Assembly: GCA_964019415.1 (NCBI GenBank)
Contig: OZ025877.1
Coordinates: forward strand, 4,046,742-4,110,741
DNA: 64,000 nucleotides
Reading direction: 5' to 3'
Origin: Ianthella basta
Lineage: Eukaryota; Porifera; Demospongiae; Verongiida; Ianthellidae
The position numbers and the translations under genes are program-made. This document shows positions 10,601 through 21,300 of the stretch, piece by piece (position 1 is the first letter of the stretch; each line of letters begins with the position of its first letter). The notes under the pieces were generated by a model. The model saw nothing but the letters and a program-made list of their open reading frames with translations, made no database searches and was not told the DNA's origin.

Positions 10601-13114
10601 TCACTGGAATACAGACAGCCACAGACAATGTGGTAAGTGTGACTTACTCCCTCCCCCCACCCCCCCACCCCACCCCACACTCTTTCAAAAGGGCTTATGT
10701 GAAAACATACATTATGTATGTAACTGTAGTGTAACAAGTAACTGCTGCAGCACTTCAGATCTGTATGCTTACTAAACATTTATGGACATAGCATCTGTTG
10801 AAAATTACAAGAAATTAAAGCAACGGATGTCATGCTTTAAATTTTGGTTTCTCTTTGTTGTTGATCAATCATCCATAGGTAGCCTGCAAGAGTGTAACTA
10901 CCTTGTTACACTACCTCTTTCTGAGCATGTTCAGTTGGACACTGTGCGAAGCTATCCTCATTTGCAACCTCCTTACAAAATCTTTCGGAGTGAATGACAG
11001 GAAATGGATTTTCATCTATCTGGCACTGGGATGGGGTATGCATGGGTACATTTCCTATACTATATTAGACTCTTTAATTTTATCAGTTGCACAAAAATTA
11101 ATATAGCTCCTGTTTTCCTGCATAATTATAGCTAGCTATAGGAATTCTCTCAACCGCAGACTTGGCAATTATTCTCCCGGTTTAACCATTGTATTGTTTA
11201 GGTCTTCCCATTCTAATTGTGGCAATATCTGCTGCATTGAACCATGAGAACTACCTCATTAGACATTCATATGATGAAGGGAGCCCTCACAGCAGCAAAA
11301 TTTTAGCGTGAGTCATAACACCTCAGTCATGTCTGGATTGTAATATTCATGAATATATAATTATAGCTACATTATTTACTCATTTTGCTCCATGTGCAGT
11401 TGCTGGTTGCCCAGTGAGACAGGGGCAATTTCTGCTTTTGTAGTACCAGTTGCAGCATACTTTGTGGTGAGGAGTATATTTTCATGTAAAGTGGCAGTTG
11501 CACCACATGGCATCTCGTAAAACTCTGACCATTCATTGCAAATGATATACGATAATACTATTTTATATGATTATGCTATTCAAGATTTGAATCATGCTGC
11601 TATCCCTGGTATGCAACTTTGGTACTGACATGATTTCAATAGTGCTGTGCTGCATTCCTTGATTTATTCCACAGGTGAATGCAGTACTGCTCACTGTGAG
11701 CTTGGTGTCACTGGCTAGGTCAAAGTGCAGAAAATCTAGACTGGAGGATGATACCAGCGATGGGCAGGTTGAGGAGTATCTATCAGTGGGCAAGTGAGTG
11801 ATGATATAGTTAATATACCACTTCACTCACTAATGCTTGCCATGATTATGCAACTTTAATGGTTGTGTTATAATGGGCTACCCAACACATATATACATCT
11901 CCACATCAGTTCAAATTCTTCAGTGCAAACAACCAAATACCTGTAACAGTGTTTAGCTGACAGCAATAGTTCTACTTGATACTATGTCACAATGATAAAT
12001 TATAGCCACTATCCTACTAAAGAGTTTAGATATACTGCATAATAATATTACTATATTGTTTGCCCAATCTTAATGTCATATCAATGCAGCTTTCCTTCAA
12101 TCAAAATGATGTTTAATTGCTTGACTGCAGGCGTCTTCTTCAAGCCATATTCATCTTTGTTCCTGTACTGGCATTCACCTGGATCATTGCACTGTTTGCA
12201 GTGGGAGAGGAGGGGAGCGTCTTTACCTACCTCTTTGTCATCAGCAATGTGATTCAAGTAAGAGAGCTTCATTGGCATCTTTTATACTAAAGTGAAAATG
12301 GACCATTGTTACAACTCAGCTACAAAATTGCTGCGTTGTTGTTCTTTGTGAACTCCAACCAATGCAGGGGTTATTACTACTTCTGTTTTATGTCATAAGA
12401 CATGAGAATGTGTGGTGGAAAATAAAGGCACAATTTTCAAAGGTAATGATGATTATGACAGTTTAGACAATGTTTAATCATTTGCTGTGCATAATTTGAA
12501 CTGGTGCAAGCACCACATTTGTGTGCATACAGGCAAGGTTGATAGTCTTTTGTAATGTAATCACAGATGTAGAGATCAGGTATATAAATATATATAATGT
12601 GTGCTGTATTTTGCAATTAACATCTATCATTTAGAAAAGCTACACAATTGGAACAGGATCAATCCCCAATATTGCAGGTAACTGTATGTTTATATGCAAG
12701 CCATAACATTGAAGGAAACTTGAATACTTTTAATATAGCATTATACTATTAAAATATGATGTTATTACAGTATAATACTTATTTGCTTATACATTATGTC
12801 TCTCCTCAGATCAACTTCCGCCAGGTACCATCCCGTCTACTACTAGTAAGCTGGGGGAATTTGATGGCTGCAAGCGCTCAAGTGAAGTGGCAAGCGATGC
12901 TGGTTCCATTACTGATGAGTGTGGAGAAAGGGAGCAATGTGAGAGTGGCCAGGGAACAGGGATGCTTGAACTGCTGTCCAGTGCAGTGGATGAAGGGGAA
13001 AAAGGCAACGCCTATGACGTACCCTATCCCATTGCAACCACCGACTTTGAGGAAGGTGATATGGGGGATGAGGAATCACCTTATGCAGAAGTCCTGGATG
13101 AGCCATGCACATGA
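1..13114 (+). CDS. Gene 1: CCP-rich adhesion GPCR (3' part, 5' end outside window)
   Basis: Multi-exon gene for a large cell-surface receptor of the adhesion (class B2) GPCR family. Module order: at least 15 CCP, Calx-beta-like, repeated HormR-like/TSP3-like stalk, HormR, GAIN, GPS, 7TM, cytoplasmic tail. I placed about 44 exons by AG/GT boundaries and homology to the second copy at 28.4-38.1 kb. Every junction keeps reading phase: CCP exons are 1-1, the stalk mixes phases 0, 1 and 2, and the tail ends at TGA 13112-13114. No in-frame stop was found in any assigned exon, so this copy looks functional. Family knowledge: such receptors are self-cleaved at the GPS and the new N-terminus acts as a tethered agonist. 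The ligand is unknown; the ectodomain suggests adhesion or recognition. Signal peptide and promoter lie left of the window. Exon coordinates are in the domain entries below. Confidence 0.88.
2602..2638. repeat. CA microsatellite
   Basis: Short (CA)n in the gene 1 intron before the CCP exon 2724-2897. Confidence 0.95.
4473..5335 (+). CDS. Gene 1 Calx-beta-like domain (two exons)
   Basis: Exons 4473-4631 and 5150-5335, both phase 1 to phase 1. The first reads EILPTIIGF, a YLQVQ strand, then VVSVCLVR and ATVVTLQQL; the second reads DSGNNSMTVTFDIGV, EACFNYSFVE and FSLMIL. The order (conserved strand with V-S-V-C, then a V-T-F-x-x-G strand, a Cys-x-N strand, then F-x-L) is the pattern of Calx-beta-like extracellular repeats, which are abundant in sponge adhesion proteins. 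Calx-beta family domains bind calcium; I cannot confirm calcium ligands here. The 518-nt intron contains a sequence that is nearly identical in the second copy but does not fit as an exon (see rejected items). Confidence 0.6.
5442..8009 (+). CDS. Gene 1 stalk: two tandem HormR-like / Cys-rich / TSP3-like modules
   Basis: Exons: 5442-5680, 5806-5977, 6090-6220, 6303-6386 (module 1); 6518-6814, 6934-7156, 7270-7367, 7450-7530, 7958-8009 (module 2). Each module opens with a Cys-containing segment ending W-x-x-x-D-M-S-x-C-T-F, resembling the hormone-receptor (HormR) motif, followed by a helical, Thr/Ser-rich exon (GAIN-A-like), a Cys-rich exon, and a loop LDxDGDxIPD. Across the splice the loops read D-x-D-G-D-x-I-P-D-x-x-D, the calcium loop of thrombospondin type 3 repeats; in both modules the intron falls just before the final Asp. 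Likely an extended, calcium-stabilised stalk between the CCP/Calx part and the GAIN domain. I did not recognise a named domain for the Cys-rich exons. Confidence 0.72.
7625..7654. repeat. GT microsatellite, about 30 bp
   Basis: Pure (GT)n in the intron between the exons 7450-7530 and 7958-8009; orthologous position to 32192-32401. Confidence 0.95.
8171..9867 (+). CDS. Gene 1 HormR and GAIN domain exons
   Basis: Exons: 8171-8403 (HormR-like: Cys, W-x-I-x-W, R-C-P-G, R-S-C, G-N-W-G, I-A-C), 8494-8678, 8788-8842, 8969-9037, 9142-9247, 9340-9577, 9657-9867. The exons after the HormR segment are rich in short amphipathic helices (VERLTLYLQDTL, ATAFVEFVAR, VNRQPGK, LASRML), as in GAIN subdomain A, then beta-rich segments (VNLLQFSIPSLIP, VQVGVKSMEVV, ETVELTFPIK), as in GAIN subdomain B. 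They lead straight into the GPS exon. The phases (0, 2, 0, 0, 1, 2, 0) all match. The family role is autoproteolysis and holding the tethered agonist. The exon 9657-9867 is the one disrupted by a foldback element in the second copy. Confidence 0.8.
10071..10280 (+). CDS. Gene 1 GPS (GPCR proteolysis site) exon
   Basis: A 70-codon phase 0-0 exon. It carries RCAFFNF, GGWSYRG, VLC and SHLTSFVVLV. The H-L-T tripeptide at about 10233-10241 is the expected self-cleavage site (between L and T), and the downstream TSFVVLVSI would be the exposed tethered agonist. Of the four usual GPS cysteines, those at RC-AFF and VL-C are present; the one normally after W-x-x-x-G (here G-L) and the second of the usual C-x-C (here C-K-T) are both absent. 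See findings. Confidence 0.9.
10359..12442 (+). CDS. Gene 1 seven-transmembrane core, class B2
   Basis: Exons: 10359-10444 (TM1, YIIYIGTGFSFLCSIVAV), 10521-10632 (TM2, LHNFVHLNLCIALSLG), 10879-11035 (TM3 and start of TM4, LLHYLFLSMFSWTLCEAI, WIFIYLALGWG), 11202-11307 (TM4, LPILIVAISAAL), 11400-11466 (ECL2/TM5, CWLPSETGAISAFVVPV), 11675-11793 (rest of TM5 and loop), 12131-12257 (TM6 and TM7, FIFVPVLAFTWIIALF, YLFVISNVIQ), 12368-12442 (end of TM7, GLLLLLFYVIRHENVWW). H-L-N-L-C-I-A-L, L-L-H-Y-F/L-F-L, C-W-L and the N-x-x-Q-G turn at TM7 are hallmarks of adhesion GPCRs. The TM7 turn is split by an intron exactly between Q and G. Phases 2,0,1,2,0,2,0,0 all join in frame. Confidence 0.93.
12635..13114 (+). 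CDS. Gene 1 cytoplasmic tail with ITIM-like motif (last two exons)
   Basis: Exons 12635-12677 and 12810-13114. The tail is acidic, about 115 residues after TM7, with the tyrosine sites YDVPYPI and SPYAEVLDEPCT at the C-terminus. S-P-Y-A-E-V matches the ITIM consensus (S/I/V/L)-x-Y-x-x-(I/V/L); Y-D-V-P matches the Y-x-x-P class bound by SH2 adaptors such as Crk/Abl. Both are predicted only from sequence. Stop is TGA at 13112-13114. A possible polyadenylation hexamer ATTAAA lies at about 13233. Confidence 0.85.
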
Positions 13115-13689
13115 GAGTCAACAACAGAGTGTGACAGCTTTAGCTCACAGCAATAGAAATACATAGGATGATGGAAATCACTGCTACACTGATAATGCAT
13201 AGCACAGCTTAAGACTGAGAATTATAGTTACAATTAAATGGAGCTCATGCAATGTGGTGTGAATTATACATCTTACAATGAGTAAGATGAGCGTACTGTA
13301 TGTCATTATTGCATGTGTAACGTACAAACTACAGTACATGAATGGATGTTATTATCAACAAGCCAATACTGCAGCTGTCTGTGGAATTCTTCTATATATT
13401 GTACGATAAGCTAGACAGCTTTATACATGACTACTAAGTTACAAATTAACTTGCATTAATGTAATAATGTGAGCTTGAAAAGATTAAAAGGCTATTACAA
13501 TTGTTCGTGTTTAATTGTTTAATGCAAATGCATTAGATTGCAGCTATACCTAATGCAAACAGCTGAGGCTATTGTAAGTAGTAGTGAATACAGTGTGTGT
13601 GTGTGCATTGGAATACATGTAAAATGGGATTTACCAGATGGCCTATCCTTATTGAATGAAGATGATAGATTAAGAGTGTTCTTCCCCAG

Positions 13690-14401
13690 GAACAGCTTTC
13701 AACTTTTAAATTTGTCACTAACACCACGCTCACACATACTAATACTCCAGTAGGTAAGGTTTACCCCTGGCAATAACCACATGCATTGTTTGCTATGGTG
13801 GCAACCCACATGCTGCACAAGTAACTTGGCATAACAGCAGTGATGATCAGCTACTGGACAGTCTAGCACCTTGTGGAGACTGTGATGGCCGCTGTCAAAG
13901 CAATGGTGCTGTATACAGCTGATAGTGATAACAATTGGAACAGGAACACAATCGTCAATATTGCAGGTAACCTTATGTTTATATGAAAGCCATAACATTG
14001 ATGGAAACTCGAATACTTTTAATGTAGCATTATGATATTACAATATGATGTTATTACAGTAAAATAATTTTTCTTATACATTATGTCTCTCCTCAGATCA
14101 ACTTCAGCCAGGTACCATCACGTCTACTGCTGATAAGCTGGAGGAATTTGATGGCTGCAAGTGCTCAAGTGAAGTGGCTAGTGATGCCGGCTCCATTACC
14201 GATGAGTGTGGAGAAAGGGAGCAATGTGGGCGTGGCCAGGGAACGGGGATGCTTGAACTGCTGTCCTGTCCAGTGGATGAAGGGGCAAAAGGCAACGACT
14301 ATGACGTACCCTATCCCATTGCAACCCCCGACTTTGAGGAAGGTGATATGGAGGATGAGGAATCACCTTATGCAGAAGTCCTGGATGAGCCATGCACATA
14401 A
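13690..14401 (+). CDS. Duplicated terminal exons of gene 1 (possible alternative 3' end)
   Basis: A tandem copy of the gene 1 3' end. 14097-14401 is an intact last exon starting after CCTCAG, in the same phase as 12810, with the same YDVPYPI and SPYAEVLDEPCT sites and a TAA stop at 14399-14401. The matching small exon copy (about 13929-13967) has a 2-nt length difference from 12635-12677, which would shift frame, so splicing 12442 or 12677 directly to 14097 is the more likely way to use it (12677 to 14097 keeps phase 1). The non-coding flank after the stop is also duplicated. It could be an alternative terminal exon or a relic. Confidence 0.6.
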
Positions 14402-17400
14402 GAGTCGACAACAGAGTGTGACAGCTTTAGTTCACAGCAATAGAAATACATAGGATGATTGAAATCACTGTTACACTGATAATGCATAGCATAGCTTAAG
14501 ACTGAGAACTATATAGTTACAATTAAATGGAGCTCATGCAATTGTGGTGTGAATTATATGCATCTTAAAATGAGTAAGATGAGCGTACTGTTTGTCATTA
14601 TTGCATGTGTAACGTACAAATTACAGTACATGAATGGATGTTATATCAACTGTCAAGTGAAGTATCAACAAGCCAATACTGCAGCTGTCTATGGAAATCT
14701 TCTAGATTGTACAATAAGCTAAACAGCTTCATACATGACTTCTAAGATATGCATGTCAAGTTCTGTGCATGAAATTATGCCCTAACCCCAAATTATCAGG
14801 GAACATCCTCAGAGTTTTGGGAACAAATCAATGAAATCTTTCCCTGGGCTTTAAATTGATGGCAATGAATACATTGAGGGTAATGTAATATAGTCTTGAA
14901 TGTTGTTCAGTCAGCAATGCCTAGTCACCTTCAGGCTACAAGTGCACATTCTTGGTAGGATTTGTACATGAGGCAATAACTCATTTTTTGGTTGTTGGTT
15001 TGTTCTAATGGTGCTTAGACTTACAAAAGCCCTTCAAGTCCTGTATTCAAAGAAAGTTTATGCACTTTTAAATGTAGTCTTGTCTAGGTCTAATGAAGTA
15101 AAAAATGGAATGCATTACCACTGGTAATATGGGGTTTCTTGCAAATGGTCTTAATCCAAACCACCTCACTTGTTGGTCTTTATGTTCAACATTTCAGAGA
15201 ACTGAACATGCCTATTATAATGGATATGACTTGTACCAGTATATGTACAATTGTTGTCTTCACGAATACTATGCATGCATATATGGTGTGTGTGTGCATA
15301 TGTGTGTGTGAACTGTTTGCCATGGTCAGTCCATCATATGCATGTAAATGAGTGTTGAATAGGTGCTAGGGCATTCATTACAGTATATAGTGAACAATAA
15401 TGTAATAGCATACTGACATCAATGGTGAAATGTAGATGATGTGATGTGAAGAGCACAATTATAAAACTGACACACATATATTCTGTAGAGGATTATTGCT
15501 GTGTAGCATCATTGATAAGGAGAAATACTGGAGCAGGTCACAGCAGATCACAGCAGGAAAGCTTTCGATCCGTTGATCTTCATGAGTTGTACACAAAACA
15601 TAGGTGAGATGCAACTGTTTATAAGGCAATGTGGCGGGAAATAAGTAATTATGTGAAAAGTGTGACATAGGGAGACCATACGGTGATGTCATAGCTGTTG
15701 TAATGTAAAGGAAAGGACATTACAGTGACTTAAAGTTATGGTAGAATTTGACTTGTTAGAAGTAATAATGGTGAATTCATAAAAATTTCGTGGTACAATA
15801 CATAATATGCTGATGCAGACATTATTGCATGCACAGATGGCTAGGGGTGTAGACCTATATTCATTCAACATTAACATAATATTATTTACTGACAATGCAA
15901 AGTCCATGCTCTTTGGAAAATAATGTTATAATATATATTTAAACCAAGGTGGTCCATGAGTAAAACAAGACTTACCAACCGTTCTTCTGTTACAATGGTA
16001 ATATGGTGTGAGGATGTTTTGGCTTATTTCAATTGTGCTTTGACTTGCATGAGTTAACCCTTAATAACCTAGGATTTTTGTGTACTTGGTATTGTTGTAC
16101 AGACTGCATATTATGTCTATTGTTACAATTACGGCGAAAACAGTTTACATTGACAATGTATACAAGATTTGGCCAGTGTACACTAATGGTCACAAGCCAA
16201 TAACAGCTGCAAGTAGCTGCAAGCAAGTACTCGACTAAAGTGGGAAGCTCCAGGCCAGATATATAAGCAGAGTGTAGCGGTTGTGACTTGACGCATAAGT
16301 AGTCAGAATCGGTTGTTATTAGTAATGGATACAGCTACACACAATGACAGTTGTAACTTGTGTAGCCAAACATTACAACCAATTGCATAGAAACAGCATT
16401 ATTGTACCATGCAGTAATGCTGGCAATGTGAAAATGTTTATAATGCTACATATACTCTTCAATTCACACAAACGAGAGGTCCTCCCCTAACTACAATGGT
16501 TTTGTTGTCAAAGGGATAAAGAGGAGCTTGCAGCTTCCACATAATAATGTACACTAACATGCATGGTACAGTTTTAGCCTTTAAATAGTTGCTTCATGCA
16601 CTGCGCTGATATTGATGTCCAGTCCTGCTGACTATCAGCAACTTGCAATAGTGATATTTCCTTCTAGCAAACAGTATAATTATGCACTATGACGATAGAA
16701 GGTGAGATATCAAATGGTTTGAGGTGAAGCAGGGAAAGAGGCAGGGTTGCCCGATGGTGTTATGACATCATTCTGGACATGGCAGATGAGAGGCACAAGC
16801 CAGGTTTCAGGGAGGAGTGAGTTTGGATTCGCATATATGCATGCAAGGTACAGACAGTGTTGTTTGTAGCTGAAACAGTTACTTGGTCAGAAGATATCAA
16901 ATACAACAATACAACACTCCAAGGAACAGAAAGATGGCACAAGTTAGCAAGCATCATGTGGACGACAAGCAGGTATATAGCCATAGAGGTAAGATCATAA
17001 TGTGAATTAGTACTTAGTACTAAGTCTTGCAGTTGTGCGGGTGGTGAATTAGCACTTAAATGAAGGATGAATGGAGAGTTGGAAGAAAGTCCTGGTATTG
17101 TGACGAGTGCTGTTTGGGCAATGCAGATTAATGTACGTATTTGGGATCAGGGAGTTGAGAAGCAAGTGAAGGTGGAAGTGCATGTACCATGCAATGGTAG
17201 TGCCAGAAATTACATTTGCATATGAATCATGGGCGTTGATATGCTGCAGGCAACAGAATATACCACTTTACAATGATAATCAGTGAGGAGATGTGAAATT
17301 TAATGTCCTGGGGACTGAGAGGCACTGGTAGGAAGTAGGAATAGTGCAGTTTGAGACATGGAAGTAAACAGTGGTACAGCTGAGTAGCCAACTCAAATGA

Positions 17401-18314
17401 TTAATGGGTATATGAAAATCATGTACTGTATATACTACGTATGCATCTGTGCGAAGAGTGGACAGGAAGTACATTATTATACTTGTTGTATAAATGGGTA
17501 ATGCATTGGGTAAATTGCTCTAATGTTGTTTTGACAAACAGAAGCCCTTCAATTCCCATAATCACAGGACTAGTACTAGTACTGTTGTGTATTGCCTAAT
17601 GCTGTCCTGTCTTTCTCAAATTTAAGTAAATAATGTTTGCTGTAAGACTATGGGTTTCTTGAAAATAGGCTGGAGTTCCCCCACCACTAACTGAGTGAGT
17701 GCATGGTCACACATCCTTTTATAAAGGCAAAACACCACTTGAAGCGTAGAACGTTACAAGCAAATCGAAGAGATGAAGAAGGTTATAAAGATTTATTACA
17801 TCGTTAAAGCTATATCTGTACAAATGTAGTTAGCAGAACTAATACAAAATATTCATTAAATTTATTAATTCACAAAATTTTATAAAATTACATAGATAAT
17901 TATGATCTGGTATAAATTTTAGCATGAAGGAAAATCTCCACATGCAGCTTCACAATTCCATAATTATTATAATAACAGGTCAATGACAAACGCATGTACA
18001 CAGTATGTAGCTAATGAAATTCTAGGCTGTTAAATTCCCTGCCCACAAGCTGTCCAGATGGGCAATTATGGTATTCACTATTATTTCTACTTACATGCAT
18101 AATGGGGTGACACAGCAGAGGTAATGTCTGCACCTTAGTTAGCCATGTCCATGCTGCCACTTCCACTGCACAATGTATTAGAAAGTAAGACTACAGAATA
18201 TTAATAATTGTAAATCATGTGGCTTCCATATATTCACTGCTACCTGCGTACCTTAAAAGTGCTTCCTTACACAGTGAGAGCACCTCTCCTATGTGTTGGA
18301 TCCAAGTGTGAAAA
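14402..18314. other. Intergenic region between gene 1 and gene 2
   Basis: No convincing coding exon on either strand. Roughly 15.0-16.4 kb matches the flank of the second receptor copy at 38.9-41.4 kb, so it belongs to the segmental duplication. A degenerate foldback/hammerhead-like element lies at about 15480-15620. A short stretch near 17290-17410 resembles 40370-40450 but in a different relative order, indicating rearrangement. No RNA gene recognised. Confidence 0.6.
15480..15620 (-). repeat. Degenerate hammerhead-like foldback relic
   Basis: Resembles the left part of the foldback at 34466-34724 (shared CTGTAGAGG start, then TTCGATCCGTTGATCTTCAT). On the minus strand it reads CTCATGA, A, GATC stem with an AACG loop, GATC, GAAA: the same architecture as the better-preserved copies, with one core change. 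Likely a dead copy of the same non-autonomous element. Confidence 0.5.
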
Positions 18315-21300
18315 ATGTTCGAGCTGAGACTTATTGCGGTCTTGCTAATCTACACACATACTGCACAAGGTAAGCAGTGATAACTTATTTGTGCACAGTG
18401 CCATTGCACTAGCCTGTTAGGAGTTGCTAAATTCATTTATCTGTACATTGTTGACTGCAGAAATGTAGAACTGATTTCATTTGACATAATCATCAGCAAA
18501 TATGAAGGAGGAATATCTGCAATGACAGAATTAAAATTGCTGTATGTAAAAAGTGAATTAGTGAAATGTATGATTATTATTTACACAATTCTCATTGTAT
18601 TCAATATAGGTTACAGTAATGGCAACATTCGCCTGATTGGAGGGTCTTTAAGTCGACAGGGAAGAGTTGAGATTTGGTACAACAGCCGGTGGAATACTGT
18701 ATGTGATGACTATTGGGACTTGAGTGATGCAACCGTGGTATGCCAACAACTTGGGTACAGAGGAGCAGTAACAGCACATCAGAGTGCACATTTTGGACAG
18801 GGATCAGGACAAATACTACTCGATGACTTGCAATGTACTGGAACTGAAGCTTCCCTTCTTGAGTGCAGACATAGGGGGATCAATATTCATAACTGTGGAC
18901 ACAGTGAAGATGCCAGTGTAACATGTGAGTAAGATGAATGCTTAGATAATGTATGCGGCACTTGCTTTCTATGCAATGATGTTGATTTTCATAAGTATGC
19001 TTTACATCAAAAACTTATTACTTTCACAGGGCAAGATTATTTATGTGCCACATAAAGAAGTACAAAAAGTATAATGGGGAGTGATTGTTAAGTTACATGC
19101 TATATTCTTAACCAGGGTCTCTTGACTCCTCCTCATAGCCCACAAAGGAAGGGTCCGGTACTGTATCATCATGTACTTTGACTGTGCATGGCAGAGCAAT
19201 AGTAGCAATCCAATTAGATTGCAGGACACTCATTAACACTTCAAACTGGCTATAATGAATGTAACATAATCAGAAAGGATTCACTCAGCTTTCATTAATG
19301 GCCACCAAACAAGGCAGGTATAAATAAAATTGTGAGAGTAACCTGGTCAGGCTGAAAGTTGGTATAAAGCCATTTCATCTTTGTTCTTGCATTTACTGTT
19401 ACTGCAGAATCTAAGATAAGGAAAAGATTGTGCTTTGATTGCATACAAATTCCACTTGTGTCACATACCCACAAGCAAGGTGCACCACAGCAGGATAGTC
19501 TCACAACTAACCACGAATGGATCTTTGCAGCTAATTGTCTGTTTTCAAATACATATATACAAAGAACCCATTCTAAAAAGTGCATTACGTCGAAATCAGT
19601 TAATTTCAGCTTCAATATTTTCATTGAAGGGCAAAATTCAATGTCAATGTATACACGACAGTATGCATGATCTGACTCTTTCTCCTGGGCAGGGGTAAAA
19701 CGACGCATGACAAATTGTGATGCGCTATAGCTAGATCATTACATGTATCCAGAATTTTCTGGAAAATTTTGTGAATTTGTATGTTACTTATTATTAATGC
19801 AATGATCAAAGTAAGCTCAAAATGATCACTGCGTGTACAATGGTATTGAAAATAGAAACTCAAGAAAATTAATATACATGACAAAAAGTGTTTGCATGTT
19901 TAGGCTAAAGATGCATGCACACTTCTTATACAGTAGTAAGGAGGAAGAAAATATTATAACTTGAGAAGGGAAAAGGTATAATTTCTAGCAAGTAGAGTCC
20001 CTGCCATGTACTATCTCTTTACCTTTACACCACTTATACTCTCCCTAGCTATGTACCTTTTTTAAGGATTTGTAGGAAGTTAGACATTATCCAAGGAGAA
20101 TACTCTCAGATAGTTGAAGGATACATACTGTATGTGTGCTCTCTCTCCATTCCCCTGTGTGTATGTTTGCTTATGTGATGTGTGTGAACGAGAGATACAG
20201 TAACTGTGAATAGTTATGGTAATTGCATGAGAATGTGCAAAACTGTATGTTATAGATGTTATACATAATTTTAATAGGTGTGTCAATATTCTGTGCAGAT
20301 GCTTGTTTGCGTCAAATTATACAGAAATTCCTGTTAGTTATGTTCAATGGCTTGTATCTATTTTCAAATATGAAAGTGTGCACACAGGCGTGTTAAAAAC
20401 TTATGCAAAATTACTTAGCTAATATCAACAACATTACAGCGACTATAGGGAGCAAAGTAGCATTTTGAGTTTGGGCAGCACCTAATTTATCACTTTACTG
20501 AAATACTTTTTCTTGTCCTTTCCATCATGGATTAAAAGACCATGCTTGAAAACCTGCTTCATCTGCATAGAATCGTTAGCTGTCACAAATGACAAAGTGA
20601 AACAAACTTTATTGTGTCGGCATTTTCTGCCATTCAGGCACGAGTGGAAGGCAGTCAAGTGGCTCTGTCCGTCTTGCCAATGGAAATTTGTATTCAGGCA
20701 GAGTGGAGATATGGTACTCCAATCAGTGGAATACTGTTTGTGATGACTCCTGGAGCATAAGTGATGCTAGAGTTGTGTGCAGGCAATTGGGCTATTCCAG
20801 TGGCGTAAGTGCTCGGTGCTGTGCATCGTTTGGTCAGGGAACAGGTTCAATATTATTGGATGACCTTAAATGCACTGGATCAGAAGGATCTCTACTGTCA
20901 TGCCCACACTCTGGCCTGAATGTGCACAACTGTGGTCATGGTGAAGATGCAGGAGTAATTTGTAAGCTGACTTGCTCCTTTGAGATTGTAAATCATCTCA
21001 AAGCATACTCACAGACATGCTGCACTTGTGGTAATGAATCATAGTATCTATTAAATATATAATTCTATCTATACTATAATAGGTGCTAATAATGGTAACA
21101 CACGCTTAGTTGGTGGCTCTTCAGAAAGTCAAGGGAGAGTAGAGATTTGGTACAACAGCCAGTGGAATACTGTATGTGATGACAGTTGGAGCTTGAATGA
21201 TGCAAATGTGGTTTGCCGACAACTTGGGTACACAGGAGCAGTAACTGCACATCGAAGTGCTCATTTTGGACAGGGGTCAGGAAACATCCTACTGGATGAC

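Noticed and set aside
18522-18609. Upstream extension of the first SRCR frame with a Met and a hydrophobic run
   Set aside because: The intron acceptor at 18608-18609 and the signal-peptide exon at 18315-18369 give a better, in-phase start. An alternative first exon is possible but unsupported.
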